From Planktothricoides sp. SR001 (GTDB lineage Bacteria; Cyanobacteriota; Cyanobacteriia; Cyanobacteriales; Laspinemataceae): 64,000 nucleotides of DNA. Numbering within the stretch: position 1 is the first letter of the stretch; each line of letters begins with the position of its first letter. Both the position numbers and the translations under genes were made by a program. This document shows positions 16,762-24,965 of this stretch, piece by piece. The stretch covers positions 1 to 64,000 of the forward strand of contig NZ_LIUQ01000008.1 of the NCBI RefSeq assembly GCF_001276715.1, read 5' to 3'. The notes beneath the pieces were generated by a model. The model was not told where the DNA came from. It did no database searches and saw nothing but the letters and a program-made list of their open reading frames with translations.

Positions 16762-17331
16762 GTGGACAAACTCGAATGGCCATCAATGGCCGAAGAAATG
16801 AGCATCACAGAGAAGGATTGCGCCACCTTATTATTTCGCGAAGTGCAACAATTCCGTCAGCCTTGGATTTGGATCGTACTCACTGGCACATCCGTAACGG
16901 CGCTTTGGGCTGCACTGAGTCCTTTTTTCTTAGATTCTGACTGGCAAGACCATTGGGTTCTCCATATTATTTTAATCCTATTTGGGCTAATTTTTGGCAT
17001 CGGCTTACCGTGGGTATTTTATGTCACAAAATTAGTCACTGAAATTAGAAGCGATGGCTTGGTAATCAGCTTTTATCCTTTATTATTTTTTCCAATTAAA
17101 ATTTACTTTAAAAATATGCAAAATTGTACCGCGATTAAATATAAACCTTTGCAAGAATATGGCGGTTGGGGAGTGCGCTTGGGAGCAAAAGGAACGGCAT
17201 ATAATGTTAGTGGCAATCGCGGGGTGCAAATCGAACTTATCAATGGTTCAAAAATTTTAATTGGCTCCAAAAAATCTGAGGTTTTAGCCGCAACGATTAA
17301 TCTAATCATTGGCTCAAAAAATAGTAATTAA
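16762..17331 (+). CDS. Two-helix membrane protein of a DUF6141-like type
   Basis: This 189-residue protein has two membrane helices close together (about 33-53 and 65-90), joined by a short polar loop. A C-terminal beta-rich soluble domain follows (about 95-185: TEIRSDGLVISFYPL..., GVRLGAKGTAYNVSGNRGVQIELINGSKILIGSKK) and resembles a PH-like fold. It looks like the DUF6141 type from memory; the function is unknown. GTG 16762 is chosen because AGGAGAAAG precedes it at good spacing and no better placed ATG has one. It forms a single-gene unit. Confidence 0.65.
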   Translation: MDKLEWPSMAEEMSITEKDCATLLFREVQQFRQPWIWIVLTGTSVTALWAALSPFFLDSDWQDHWVLHIILILFGLIFGIGLPWVFYVTKLVTEIRSDGLVISFYPLLFFPIKIYFKNMQNCTAIKYKPLQEYGGWGVRLGAKGTAYNVSGNRGVQIELINGSKILIGSKKSEVLAATINLIIGSKNSN

Positions 17332-17975
17332 AATTGAAAGTCATCTTAAAAATTTGTTTTTTTAATTTAAAAAACAGTAAAATACTCAATAATCAACCAG
17401 CATTGATCCATGTTTTTTTGTCTCCATAAAAAATTATCATTTTTTATATTCAATAAAATAAACCATCTAGATATCGGATATCAAAGTCTGTTGTCCAGAA
17501 ACATACCCTCTAAAATCAATTAAAAATCAATTAAAAATCAATTACCGCTTTCGCGTTTATTCACAAAGATTTGTCAATAATCATACAATAATCTAAATTA
17601 ATAATCGACAAGGCTTTCCCAGGCTCACAAGCCAAGTGGCATTTTTAATGTTTTTTTGGGGGTTATTAACGTAATATCCAAGGAAAATTATGTATATTTT
17701 TATGTGAAAAAATATATATGATAAAAAAATGATTTATAATTACAATATGACTTACGCAAATTTCCATATATAAAGGGAATGCGTAAATCCTATATTACAG
17801 CGTTTTTCTACTGAGAAAACCACATATATTTGTAGGGGCAAAGCATGACCGCATATAATCTCTGGAACAAAATAAAAAATTTTGTACCAGAATGCTTCGC
17901 CCTTACGGATATTTGTGGTTTACCAACCTGAAAACCACTGTAGTATAATATAAGCCGTAAGATGGATAAGCAAAA
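17332..17975. other. AT-rich intergenic region with a MITE-like element
   Basis: This stretch is strongly AT-rich, with triplicated AATCAATTAAA near 17514-17545. The MITE-like element at 17795-17944 lies just upstream of the Uma2 gene. No other feature was recognised. Confidence 0.5.
17795..17944. mobile_element. MITE-like element with TTACAGCG...CACTGTAG ends
   Basis: The left end TTACAGCGTTTTTC and right end GAAAACCACTGTAG are imperfect inverted repeats. An inner pair, AACCACATATATTTGTAGGG against CGGATATTTGTGGTTTACC, mirrors the one at 5624-5760. It is non-coding. Confidence 0.6.
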
Positions 17976-18746
17976 ATGGTTCTACAAATTCAACCTGTCA
18001 AACAAAAAACAGAACCAACTGTTACTTGGAATGCACTTCCGGCAGACTTTATTTTACCAGACGATCCTGTGGAGAATATTCAACAACCAATCCTCGCGGC
18101 AGCATTAACTGATGCTTTGGGATCCGCAGGATTAATCCAACCTCAAATGCTAATTGGTTCTAACTTTGGATTAGTTGCCACGATTAACAAAAAAATCATT
18201 GTTAAAGCCCCCGACTGGCTCTATGTTCCCCAAGTTAAACCCGTAGAAGCTGGAGTGATTCGTCGCAGTTATACCCCTAATTTAGAAGGGGATCCGGTGG
18301 CTGTGGTGATGGAATTTCTTTCAGATAATGAATGTGGAGAACTTTCGGTGCGATCGACTCCACCCTATGGCAAGCTCTATTTTTACGAGCAAATCCTTAA
18401 AGTCCCCACTTATATCACCTACGATCCTTATGAAACCAGTTTAGAAGTCCGCTGTTTGCAGAATGAAAAATATCATCTAATATCGGCGCTGGAAAATGGG
18501 CGCTATTGGATTCCCGAATTAGAGTTATTTTTGGGAATTTGGCACGGAGAAAGACTGGGACAAACTATCAACTGGTTGAGATGGTGGGATCGAGACGGAA
18601 ATCTCTTATTATGGAGTAGTGAACAAGCGGAACAAGAACGCCAACGGGCGGAACAAGAACGCCAACGGGCGGAACAAGAACGCCAACGGGCGGAAAAATT
18701 CGCGGCTAAATTGCGCGAACTCGGTTTAGATCCCGATCGCATATAA
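17976..18746 (+). CDS. Uma2-family endonuclease-like protein with coiled tail
   Basis: This 256-residue DUF820/Uma2 protein has the PD-(D/E)XK-like fold that is greatly expanded in cyanobacteria. The core shows SNFGLVATINKKIIVKAPDW, AVVMEFLSDNECGEL (acidic strand) and YFYEQILKVPTYITYDPY, as in the long Uma2 subgroup. The C-terminus is a charged helix of 7-residue units (AEQERQR repeated three times), encoded by a tandem 21-bp DNA repeat, ending KFAAKLRELGLDPDRI. The cellular role of this family is not established. It is one of four Uma2 genes in the window (others at 23860, 53401 and 61474). Confidence 0.85.
   Translation: MVLQIQPVKQKTEPTVTWNALPADFILPDDPVENIQQPILAAALTDALGSAGLIQPQMLIGSNFGLVATINKKIIVKAPDWLYVPQVKPVEAGVIRRSYTPNLEGDPVAVVMEFLSDNECGELSVRSTPPYGKLYFYEQILKVPTYITYDPYETSLEVRCLQNEKYHLISALENGRYWIPELELFLGIWHGERLGQTINWLRWWDRDGNLLLWSSEQAEQERQRAEQERQRAEQERQRAEKFAAKLRELGLDPDRI
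18622..18700 (+). repeat. In-frame 21-bp tandem repeat in the Uma2 gene
   Basis: GCGGAACAAGAACGCCAACGG is repeated about three and a half times. Because the unit is 21 bases, copy-number change would alter helix length by seven residues without breaking the frame. Confidence 0.85.
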
Positions 18747-19179
18747 TACAGCACTTGTCAGATTTATGAAGTACAAAAAAACCCTGTCATTCCCGCGCGG
18801 GAATCCAGACAACCTCTGTACTTCCCGAACAATAATAACCGCTATATCTGAATTTTGCTCTAAATTATTTCGCTCCATAAAATAGTCAGGGAGAATAAAT
18901 CCTCCCTGACTATTTTATGGTTAAAACGATCAAAAAAACGAGCCTGGTTAATCCAGACTCGTGGAAATAAATATCTAGGTAGTTGATTGACTCAAGGAGC
19001 TTGAAAAAACTTCAAGAGTAATGGTAGATTACTGGCAGGGTTGCATTAGATCCGGATAGTTTTTGAATTTTTTTTCCTCAGCCAGATATTTTTACGAGTG
19101 TTGTAGGGTGTAGGGTTTAGGGTAAAATAATTGACTATCACGAATTGATAATTACTAATTGTCAATTTGTGTCAGTGAT
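18747..19179. other. Intergenic region with hairpins
   Basis: It contains ATTCCCGCGCGGGAAT (18789-18804), the 19-bp perfect hairpin at 18875-18920 and a smaller one, GAGCCTGG...CCAGACTC, near 18940-18962. No gene is seen. Confidence 0.5.
18875..18920. terminator. Perfect 19-bp inverted repeat
   Basis: CCATAAAATAGTCAGGGAG (18875-18893) and its exact reverse complement (18902-18920) are separated by 8 bases. It ends TATTTTATGG rather than in a T-run, so it may be a transcript 3'-end structure or a repeat rather than a classical terminator. Confidence 0.55.
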
Positions 19180-19659
19180 TTACCGTTGCAAATGCTCTTG
19201 CAAAAGATTTTTGGCTCGTTGCTTATAAATCAAATAAAACAGTACCTCAAGATACCGCAATAAATCTTCCCAGTTTTCTTTAGAGGTATAATTCCAGAAA
19301 CCAGAAATCATCGCTTCGAGAATAGTTAAACAGAAGGCTTCAAACAAAGCGGGTTGGACAAAAATTACTTTACCCGATCTTCACTGCGGGTGTAGGGAAA
19401 GTAAACGGTTTCATTCACCCCTGGGGCACCACATTAAATTTAGGAGAAAATAAATCGATGCCGTCGATTACATGATACAAATCCGGTATGGTGAATCGTT
19501 GGTAAGATTCATATTGACCGACCCTATCGGAGGTGCCAACAATTTCTTGATAGGTGCGGCTAATCACTTGGCAGAATTCATGGCAATTAAGTCATAATTC
19601 TTGCCCGTATAGGTTACTAAACAGATACTTGGATTTTTCCAAAGCATGAACCACATTAC
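19180..19659 (-). pseudogene. susA: Decayed sucrose synthase (GT4) remnant
   Basis: Translating the minus strand piecewise gives unmistakable sucrose synthase fragments in the right order. They are NVVHALEKSKYLFSNLYGQ, then STYQEI-like RTYQEIVGTSDRVGQYESY, FTIPDLYHVIDGIDLFSPKF and NVVPQGV-NETVYFPYTRS. The glycosyltransferase core piece VQPALFEAFCLTILEAM follows, then the C-terminal ISGFWNYTSKENWEDLLRYLE. The frame has a stop (after YGQEL), a one-base frameshift at NVVPQG and large internal deletions: the UDP-binding half between TRSEDRVK and VQPAL, and another after EAM. The N-terminal half is also missing. It cannot be functional. It ends next to the carboxypeptidase gene stop. Confidence 0.85.
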
Positions 19660-21228
19660 TTAATGATTAATTTCCTGCCCTATATCTTTACCAAGGTTAA
19701 AGGAGTTTAAATCATATAGACCATGATATTTTTGGTAAATATATGTAATAAAAGGTTCAATGGTCAGCGGTTGACCTGTGACTCTTTCCAGCAATTCATT
19801 GGGGGTATATTTACTACCATGTTGATAGATATTCTCTTTGAGCCACTGATGTAAAGTATCGAATTTTCCTTGTTCAATATCTACTGTGATTGCCGGGTTG
19901 CGGCGGATGGCTGTTTGATAAATTTGGGCGGCGATCGCATTGCCCAAAGTGTACCCTTGAAATTGCCCACCAATTAAACCGCTATACCAATGAACATCTT
20001 GCATTACTCCGTCGCGATCGCCTTGGGGGCGAATCCCTAAATCAGACTCATAGCGTTGATTCCAAGCTTCGGGTAAATCTTGTATGGTTAATTTACCTGC
20101 TAATAAGTCTAATTCCAATTCAAAGCGGATCGCCACATGAAGATTATAAGTCACTTCATCGGCATCAGTTCTAATCAGCGATCGCTCAACTTTATTAATC
20201 CCGCGATAAAATTGATCGACACTGATATGCTTCAATTGGTTGAGAAAAACTCCTTGTAATTGGGGATAGAAATAACCCCAAAAACCGCGACTGCGACCGA
20301 TCGTATTTTCCCACAACCGAGACTGACTTTCGTGAATTCCCGCAGAGGTGCCATTCGCGAGAGGACTGCCTTCATAACTGGGGCAAATTCCTTGTTCATA
20401 AAGCGCATGACCCGTTTCATGGATACTACTAAATAGGGCTTGACTAAAGTCATTTTCATACACCCTAGTAGTGATCCGCACATCCCCAAGGGAAAATTTG
20501 GTCATAAACGGATGTAGAGTTTTGTCTTGACGACCTCGGTTAAAATCATAACCCAAACTGGTTACAACTTTCCGAGTAAAATTAAGTTGCTGATGTTCAG
20601 GAAAATGCTGATGCAAAAAAGAATTGTCTATGGGAGGTTGAGAGGCGATCGCCTCCACCAAATGGATTAACTTTGACTTTAAATCCGTAAACAGGGGACG
20701 TAATTGAGCCACCGTCATCCCATAATCATAAAAATCAATCAACGGGTCAGCAATATGTTCATAACCGGGGAAAAAACTAGCCATTTCTTGGCTTAACTCT
20801 AAATTTTTTTCTAAATAAGGTTGAACTGCCCGAAAATCATTTTCAGCCCGCGCTTTTGCCCAAACTGCGTAAGTAGCGGAATGGTGTTTTGACATTCGCG
20901 CCATAAATTCTTCCGGGACTTGTATTGCCTTCTGGTACTTGCGACGGGTGACACGAATTAAACTCGCAGCGTCTGAATCATACTCCAGACTCTCCTCATA
21001 AGATTTTAAATCTTCCAGGAGTTCTCCCAAAGCAGGATCCGTGAACTTTTGATGAGCAATTTGTCGCAAAGTCGCTATTTGCCGACCTCTAGCCGTGGCC
21101 CCTCCAGGGGGCATATAAGTCGCCTGATCCCAGTACAACAGCCCTGCGGCTGAGGTAATATCATTAATTTCTAACAAACGGGCTTTGAGGGTTTCGTATT
21201 TAGACGCGATCGGATGAAAATTCTGCAT
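19660..21228 (-). CDS. Metallocarboxypeptidase of family M32 (Taq type)
   Basis: This zinc carboxypeptidase, 522 residues from ATG 21228, has HETGH at 270-274 as the catalytic HExxH motif. DLGIRPQGDRDGVMQDVHWYSGLIGGQFQGY near the C-terminus and LYWDQATYMPPGG near residue 31 are also family landmarks. It removes C-terminal residues from peptides in the cytoplasm. An upstream TTG at 21270 would add 14 residues, but ATG 21228 matches the usual start before NFHPIASKYETLKARL. The gene is divergent from 21500 and its end touches the sucrose synthase remnant. Confidence 0.92.
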   Translation of the reverse strand: MQNFHPIASKYETLKARLLEINDITSAAGLLYWDQATYMPPGGATARGRQIATLRQIAHQKFTDPALGELLEDLKSYEESLEYDSDAASLIRVTRRKYQKAIQVPEEFMARMSKHHSATYAVWAKARAENDFRAVQPYLEKNLELSQEMASFFPGYEHIADPLIDFYDYGMTVAQLRPLFTDLKSKLIHLVEAIASQPPIDNSFLHQHFPEHQQLNFTRKVVTSLGYDFNRGRQDKTLHPFMTKFSLGDVRITTRVYENDFSQALFSSIHETGHALYEQGICPSYEGSPLANGTSAGIHESQSRLWENTIGRSRGFWGYFYPQLQGVFLNQLKHISVDQFYRGINKVERSLIRTDADEVTYNLHVAIRFELELDLLAGKLTIQDLPEAWNQRYESDLGIRPQGDRDGVMQDVHWYSGLIGGQFQGYTLGNAIAAQIYQTAIRRNPAITVDIEQGKFDTLHQWLKENIYQHGSKYTPNELLERVTGQPLTIEPFITYIYQKYHGLYDLNSFNLGKDIGQEINH

Positions 21229-21285
21229 AAACGGAAAGACGTGAACAGCTAGGGCTTGATTTGGCGACAATTACACAGCCAAGAT

Positions 21286-21374
21286 ATGATGATTATATCT
21301 GGTGATTATATCTGGTGATTATATCTGATGATTATATCTGATGATTATATCTGATGATTATATCTGATGATTAT
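21286..21374. repeat. Tandem 15-bp repeat TGATGATTATATCTG
   Basis: About six head-to-tail units TG(A/G)TGATTATATCTG lie between the divergent carboxypeptidase and SnoaL-like genes. Confidence 0.85.
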
Positions 21375-21499
21375 AAACCAAATTTCGCGAGCCTAGATAA
21401 GTGAACGGCAATTGAAGGGCAATTGAGCAATGAATCAATTTATCGGGCATTGATGGCTCCTTCTCATGTATCAGCGTCAGTCCTTATGGAGAGTTAACT

Positions 21500-21886
21500 A
21501 TGAGTAACCAGCAAGAACTTTTGGCGGCAAACGAGGCATTTTATCGGTGTTTTGAGAAAAAGAATCTGGAAACTCTTGCGGAAATTTGCTCCCACGGGGC
21601 AACTACGATTTGCATTCACCCAGGGAGGAATGCCCTGCGAGGTTGGGAGAATATTCGCAACTCTTGGGCACAAATATTTAAAAATACCAATTATCTGGAA
21701 ATTGAAACCGAGATTATTAGTGTAGAACTCAATGGAAATTTCGGTTATATCGTCCTGATTGAAAATTTATTTCAGGTGGTGCGAGGCCGGAAATTAGCAG
21801 CCCAATCTATGGCCACTAATATTTTTGAATATATGGGGGGCAAATGGTATTTGATCCATCATCATGGTAGTCCAATTATGAAATGA
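21500..21886 (+). CDS. NTF2/SnoaL-like small protein
   Basis: This 128-residue protein is a single alpha+beta cone fold of the NTF2/SnoaL-like superfamily. The long N-terminal helices (LLAANEAFYRCFEKKNLETLAEICS) are followed by the strand motif TTICIHPGRNALRGWENIRNSW and later strands ending WYLIHHHGSPI. The family includes ketosteroid isomerase-like enzymes and many proteins of unknown role; a pocket is likely but no catalytic residues can be named. ATG 21500 follows GGAGAG at good spacing. It is a single-gene unit. Confidence 0.8.
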   Translation: MSNQQELLAANEAFYRCFEKKNLETLAEICSHGATTICIHPGRNALRGWENIRNSWAQIFKNTNYLEIETEIISVELNGNFGYIVLIENLFQVVRGRKLAAQSMATNIFEYMGGKWYLIHHHGSPIMK

Positions 21887-22195
21887 TTGTTGTTGATTGT
21901 TGTTGATTGTTGTTGATTGTTGGGTAGGGATTCTTTGGGTAGGGATTCTTTGGGTAGGGATTCTTTGGGTAGGGATTCTTTGTTGGTTGTTGGTTGTTGG
22001 GTAGGGATTCTTTGTTGGTTGTTGGTTGTTGGGTAGGGATTCTTTGTTGGTTGTTGGCGAACAGTAAGAACTAATAACTAAGAACTAATAACTAATAATT
22101 AATAATTAATAATTAATAATTAATAACTAATAACCAACAACGGTCAGCCCCCGTACAGACGGAGGCAAACAAATAGCCTTTTGACCAATCACAAA
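21887..22195. repeat. Minisatellite tract (GTTGATTGTT, TTGGGTAGGGATTCTT, TAATAACTAA)
   Basis: This 300-base gap between convergent genes is almost entirely low complexity. It has GTTGTTGATT units, then at least six TTGGGTAGGGATTCTT units partly joined by GTTGGTTGTTGG, then AATTAATAATT-type units. TTGGGTAGGGATTCTTTG also occurs near 43905. Confidence 0.85.
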
Positions 22196-22825
22196 TCACT
22201 CTTGATTCGGTTGCATGAGTGGGCGGATCAGGAAGAAGCCAACCCCAAACGCAGAAACCACAATCAAGAAGATGCAGACAAATAGCCACAGTCCACCGAC
22301 TTCTGAAGACTTGGGGGAACGGGCAACTCGGCGCGGACGGGGTTCTGGCTGTTCGGTAAATAAGGCTTCTGGGCGATCGCTGAGTCCGCCCGGTTGACCT
22401 GTGGCAAATGGAGAGACAAAGGGAATTGCCGAGGAAGCAACGGCAGCCGCTGCACTATTGGCGCTCATATTGGCTTTCATGGGGTTGGTAGCCGCCGACG
22501 GGAGGCGATCGCCTTCTGGGGGGGTAGCAGGAGAAATGCTTGGGGGCATTGAAGTGGCAGTCGCAAAACTGGCACTGATGCTTTGAGGAGAAATGCCTGT
22601 CACCTGCTGCAAATGCATCACCGAATTAATAATATTTTCAATTTCTTGGCGGAGTTGCTGATTTTCCTGGTTTAACTCGCGATTTTCTTGCTTCAGGGCG
22701 TTTAAATGGGCTTGGGTGGTTTGCAACTCTGCCATCACTTCTCGATATAGAGAAATGGGTACAGAAGGAGAGTAGGTTTGAGTGGTTGGTGGCGTAGAGT
22801 TAGCCGGAATAGTAGCATTTTTCAT
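22196..22825 (-). CDS. Coiled-coil protein with C-terminal membrane anchor
   Basis: This 209-residue protein (from ATG 22825) has a Thr/Pro/Ser-rich N-terminus. A coiled coil follows at about 28-70 (YREVMAELQTTQAHLNALKQENRELNQENQQLRQEIENI), then a long Ala/Pro/Ser-rich linker, a basic patch (RPRRVARSPKSS) and one membrane helix (WLFVCIFLIVVSAFGVGFFLI) near the end. The topology is a tail-anchored cytoplasmic coiled coil. An earlier TTG at 22861 would extend it by 12 residues, but neither start has a clear ribosome binding site. I recognise no named family. Confidence 0.65.
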   Translation of the reverse strand: MKNATIPANSTPPTTQTYSPSVPISLYREVMAELQTTQAHLNALKQENRELNQENQQLRQEIENIINSVMHLQQVTGISPQSISASFATATSMPPSISPATPPEGDRLPSAATNPMKANMSANSAAAAVASSAIPFVSPFATGQPGGLSDRPEALFTEQPEPRPRRVARSPKSSEVGGLWLFVCIFLIVVSAFGVGFFLIRPLMQPNQE

Positions 22826-23227
22826 AGGACTGAGTATGTTTAAGGACAGAATTAAAGCCAAATTTGAGGGGTCAATTTTATAGTTGCTGACCTCCTGTAC
22901 CCCATTGTAACCTGGTTATTTCTCCAGATGGCAGATGGAAGTATTACGATAGATTACTGGTGTTAAGGATGTCACCGATACCCCCTGAGTCCGTTCTTGT
23001 CTCCGATTAGAGCAATCCTAGGGCTGATTCGTCAAGCAATTGCCACAAAATGCCGTTTTGATGCGGTTTTGTTGTGGCACCTGTGACGCACCGGGATGGT
23101 TAGGCCAATTTCTCAGGGCGATGCCTGCCCCAATTTTACTCAGGTATATACTCAGGTATATACTCAGGTATAAACGAAGAAAGTTGGCACTTTTGTCTAT
23201 TATGTAGCATTTATTGGTGAGTTATTG
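22826..23227. other. Intergenic region upstream of queF
   Basis: It holds a hairpin with arms TGCCACAA and TTGTGGCA (23041-23079) and three CTCAGGTATATA units at 23140-23172. A preQ1 riboswitch might be expected before queF, but no CTA-CACCC-type pattern was found. Confidence 0.5.
23041..23079. other. Hairpin upstream of queF
   Basis: TGCCACAAAA pairs with TTTTGTTGTGGCA (two bulged bases). It lies 150 bases before queF and could be a leader structure or the end of an older transcript. Confidence 0.45.
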
Positions 23228-23689
23228 ATGAGCATTAGTCATTCGCAAATGGAAACTGAGTTAGTAGCACAATCTCAAAATGGTGAGAGTCAAGCAAATT
23301 TTTTCAACCCCCAGATGAAGTACGGGGAACGAGAGATTCTTGAAGGACAATTGATTACTTTCCCCAATCCTCGCGTGGGTCGAAGATATGAAATTCAAGT
23401 AACTTTACCAGAGTTTACTTGTAAATGTCCTTTTTCAGGATATCCAGATTTTGCCACTATTTATATTACTTACATTCCCGATCAAAAGGTGGTAGAACTG
23501 AAGGCAATTAAGTTGTATATCAATCAATACCGCGATCGCTATATTTCTCACGAAGAATCCGTCAATCAAATTCTCGATGATTTTGTCGATGCTTGTGACC
23601 CGTTAGAAATTACCATCAAAGGCGATTTTAATCCCCGTGGTAATGTCCATACGGTAATTTCCGTCAAACATGAGAAAAAGATAGATTAA
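23228..23689 (+). CDS. queF: NADPH-dependent preQ0 reductase
   Basis: The enzyme reduces 7-cyano-7-deazaguanine (preQ0) to preQ1 in queuosine biosynthesis. This is the short, type I form (153 residues). FTCKCPFSGYPDFATIYI holds the catalytic Cys67 and the PDF element. ELKAIKLYINQYRDRYISHE matches the E-L-K-S-x-K-x-Y helix and substrate-binding Glu/His. ATG 23228 is used; a TTG three bases earlier would add one residue. The other queuosine genes are not in this window. Confidence 0.93.
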   Translation: MSISHSQMETELVAQSQNGESQANFFNPQMKYGEREILEGQLITFPNPRVGRRYEIQVTLPEFTCKCPFSGYPDFATIYITYIPDQKVVELKAIKLYINQYRDRYISHEESVNQILDDFVDACDPLEITIKGDFNPRGNVHTVISVKHEKKID

Positions 23690-23859
23690 CCTCGATCTAT
23701 CTGTAGGTAATTTTGCATTAATAAGGTTGATTTACTAATGCCAAATTACCTATAACAGTTAAATAATCATCACTTAATTTTTTATTTTATATTCCCTATT
23801 TTATATTCCCTATTATTTTATATTCCCTATTCCCTCTTTTCTCTCTTATCCTTCCTAAT

Positions 23860-24432
23860 ATGGCTACTTTAAGAATTCCCCATCAATTCCAATTAACCCA
23901 AGAACAATTTGAGCAATTAGCCAGAGTTAACCGAGATTTACGGTTAGAAAGAACCGCGACTGGAGAACTGATGATTATGCCCCCAACAGGAAGTATTACA
24001 GGCAATCTTAATTTAGATATTGAAGGACAGCTTTGGCTGTGGAATCGCCAAACTAAATTAGGTCAAGCGTTTAATTATTCCACAGGATTTCATCTCCCAA
24101 ATGGGGCAAATCGCTCTCCTGATGCTGCGTGGGTTAGTCAGGAAAGATGGGACAGTCTAACCGCAGAACAACAAGAAGGTTTTGCCCCTTTATGTCCCGA
24201 TTTTGTGGTGGAATTACGTTCTGCGGCTGATAATTTAAAGCCACCGCAAGAGAAAATGCAAGAATATTTGGATAATGGAACTCGTTTAGGGTTTTTGATT
24301 GACCGCAAACATAAAAAAGTGGAAGTTTATCAACCCAATCAAGCGGTGAAAGTATTGGATTGTCCGAATAGTGTGTCAGGAGCGGAAGTTTTACCTGGTT
24401 TTATTTTAGACTTGACAGAAGTCTGGAAATAA
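23860..24432 (+). CDS. Uma2-family endonuclease-like protein
   Basis: This 190-residue DUF820/Uma2 protein is built on the typical scaffold: LTQEQFEQLARVNRDLRLERTATGELMIMPPTG at the start, then NRSPDAAWVS, the acidic strand DFVVELRSAADNL, and KMQEYLDNGTRLGFLID. These residues make the PD-(D/E)XK-like core (Asp in SPDAAW, Glu in VELRS). It is close to the paralogue at 53401-53970. The biological role is unknown. A run of TATTCCC units precedes it and the gene appears to be transcribed alone. Confidence 0.9.
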   Translation: MATLRIPHQFQLTQEQFEQLARVNRDLRLERTATGELMIMPPTGSITGNLNLDIEGQLWLWNRQTKLGQAFNYSTGFHLPNGANRSPDAAWVSQERWDSLTAEQQEGFAPLCPDFVVELRSAADNLKPPQEKMQEYLDNGTRLGFLIDRKHKKVEVYQPNQAVKVLDCPNSVSGAEVLPGFILDLTEVWK

Positions 24433-24965
24433 TCGATATCGTAAAATTAAGATTACAGAAGACAAGTATCCAAGTCTTCAAGGATTATTTTATCCCCCAC
24501 ACAAAATCTCGCTGATAGATGAATATGAGCGAATGGGCTGGCACCCCAAGCGGATCTGGATTCTGACTGGATGCCCTGGGTGACAAATCAGTATCAAGGC
24601 AGGGGCGATCGCAGTGGCTATAACCAAAAGCCCACAAAGGCAATTAGATGGCTCTAATCTATCCGGGGACTTGCCATCATTGATTTTTCAGCGGTTTCAT
24701 CAGGTAATCCTGACTTAGCAACACTCTTAGGTATCTGCCCCCTCATACTTAAGTATAAATTTTTTCTACTATATAATTGAAATCTAGTTTTACAAATTTG
24801 CTCTGAATCGGCCTAAAACAATTAGGCTCAGACAATTAGGCTCAGAGAAGAGGCGGAGGGCGGCTTGTTCGGTAAACTTAATTGAGAATGGCGATCGCTG
24901 ATGCAGATCAAATTGTCTGGGGGCGAATAGTAAACCACCTTTGTTTAAATTTGGCTAGGATTTTC
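24433..24965. other. Intergenic region before htrA
   Basis: No gene is accepted here. A short stretch near 24520-24590 translates as LIDEYERMGWHPKRIW and then stops; it could be a relic of a gene I cannot identify. A duplicated CAATTAGGCTCAGA lies near 24820-24847. Confidence 0.4.

Noticed and set aside
21887-22140. Regular TTGGGTAGGGATTCTT repeats considered as a CRISPR array
   Set aside because: The units are adjacent or joined by another simple repeat; there are no unique spacers of constant length and no cas genes.
22862-23227. Possible preQ1 riboswitch before queF
   Set aside because: Only a simple hairpin was found; the compact H-type pseudoknot pattern and its C-rich recognition sequence are not visible.
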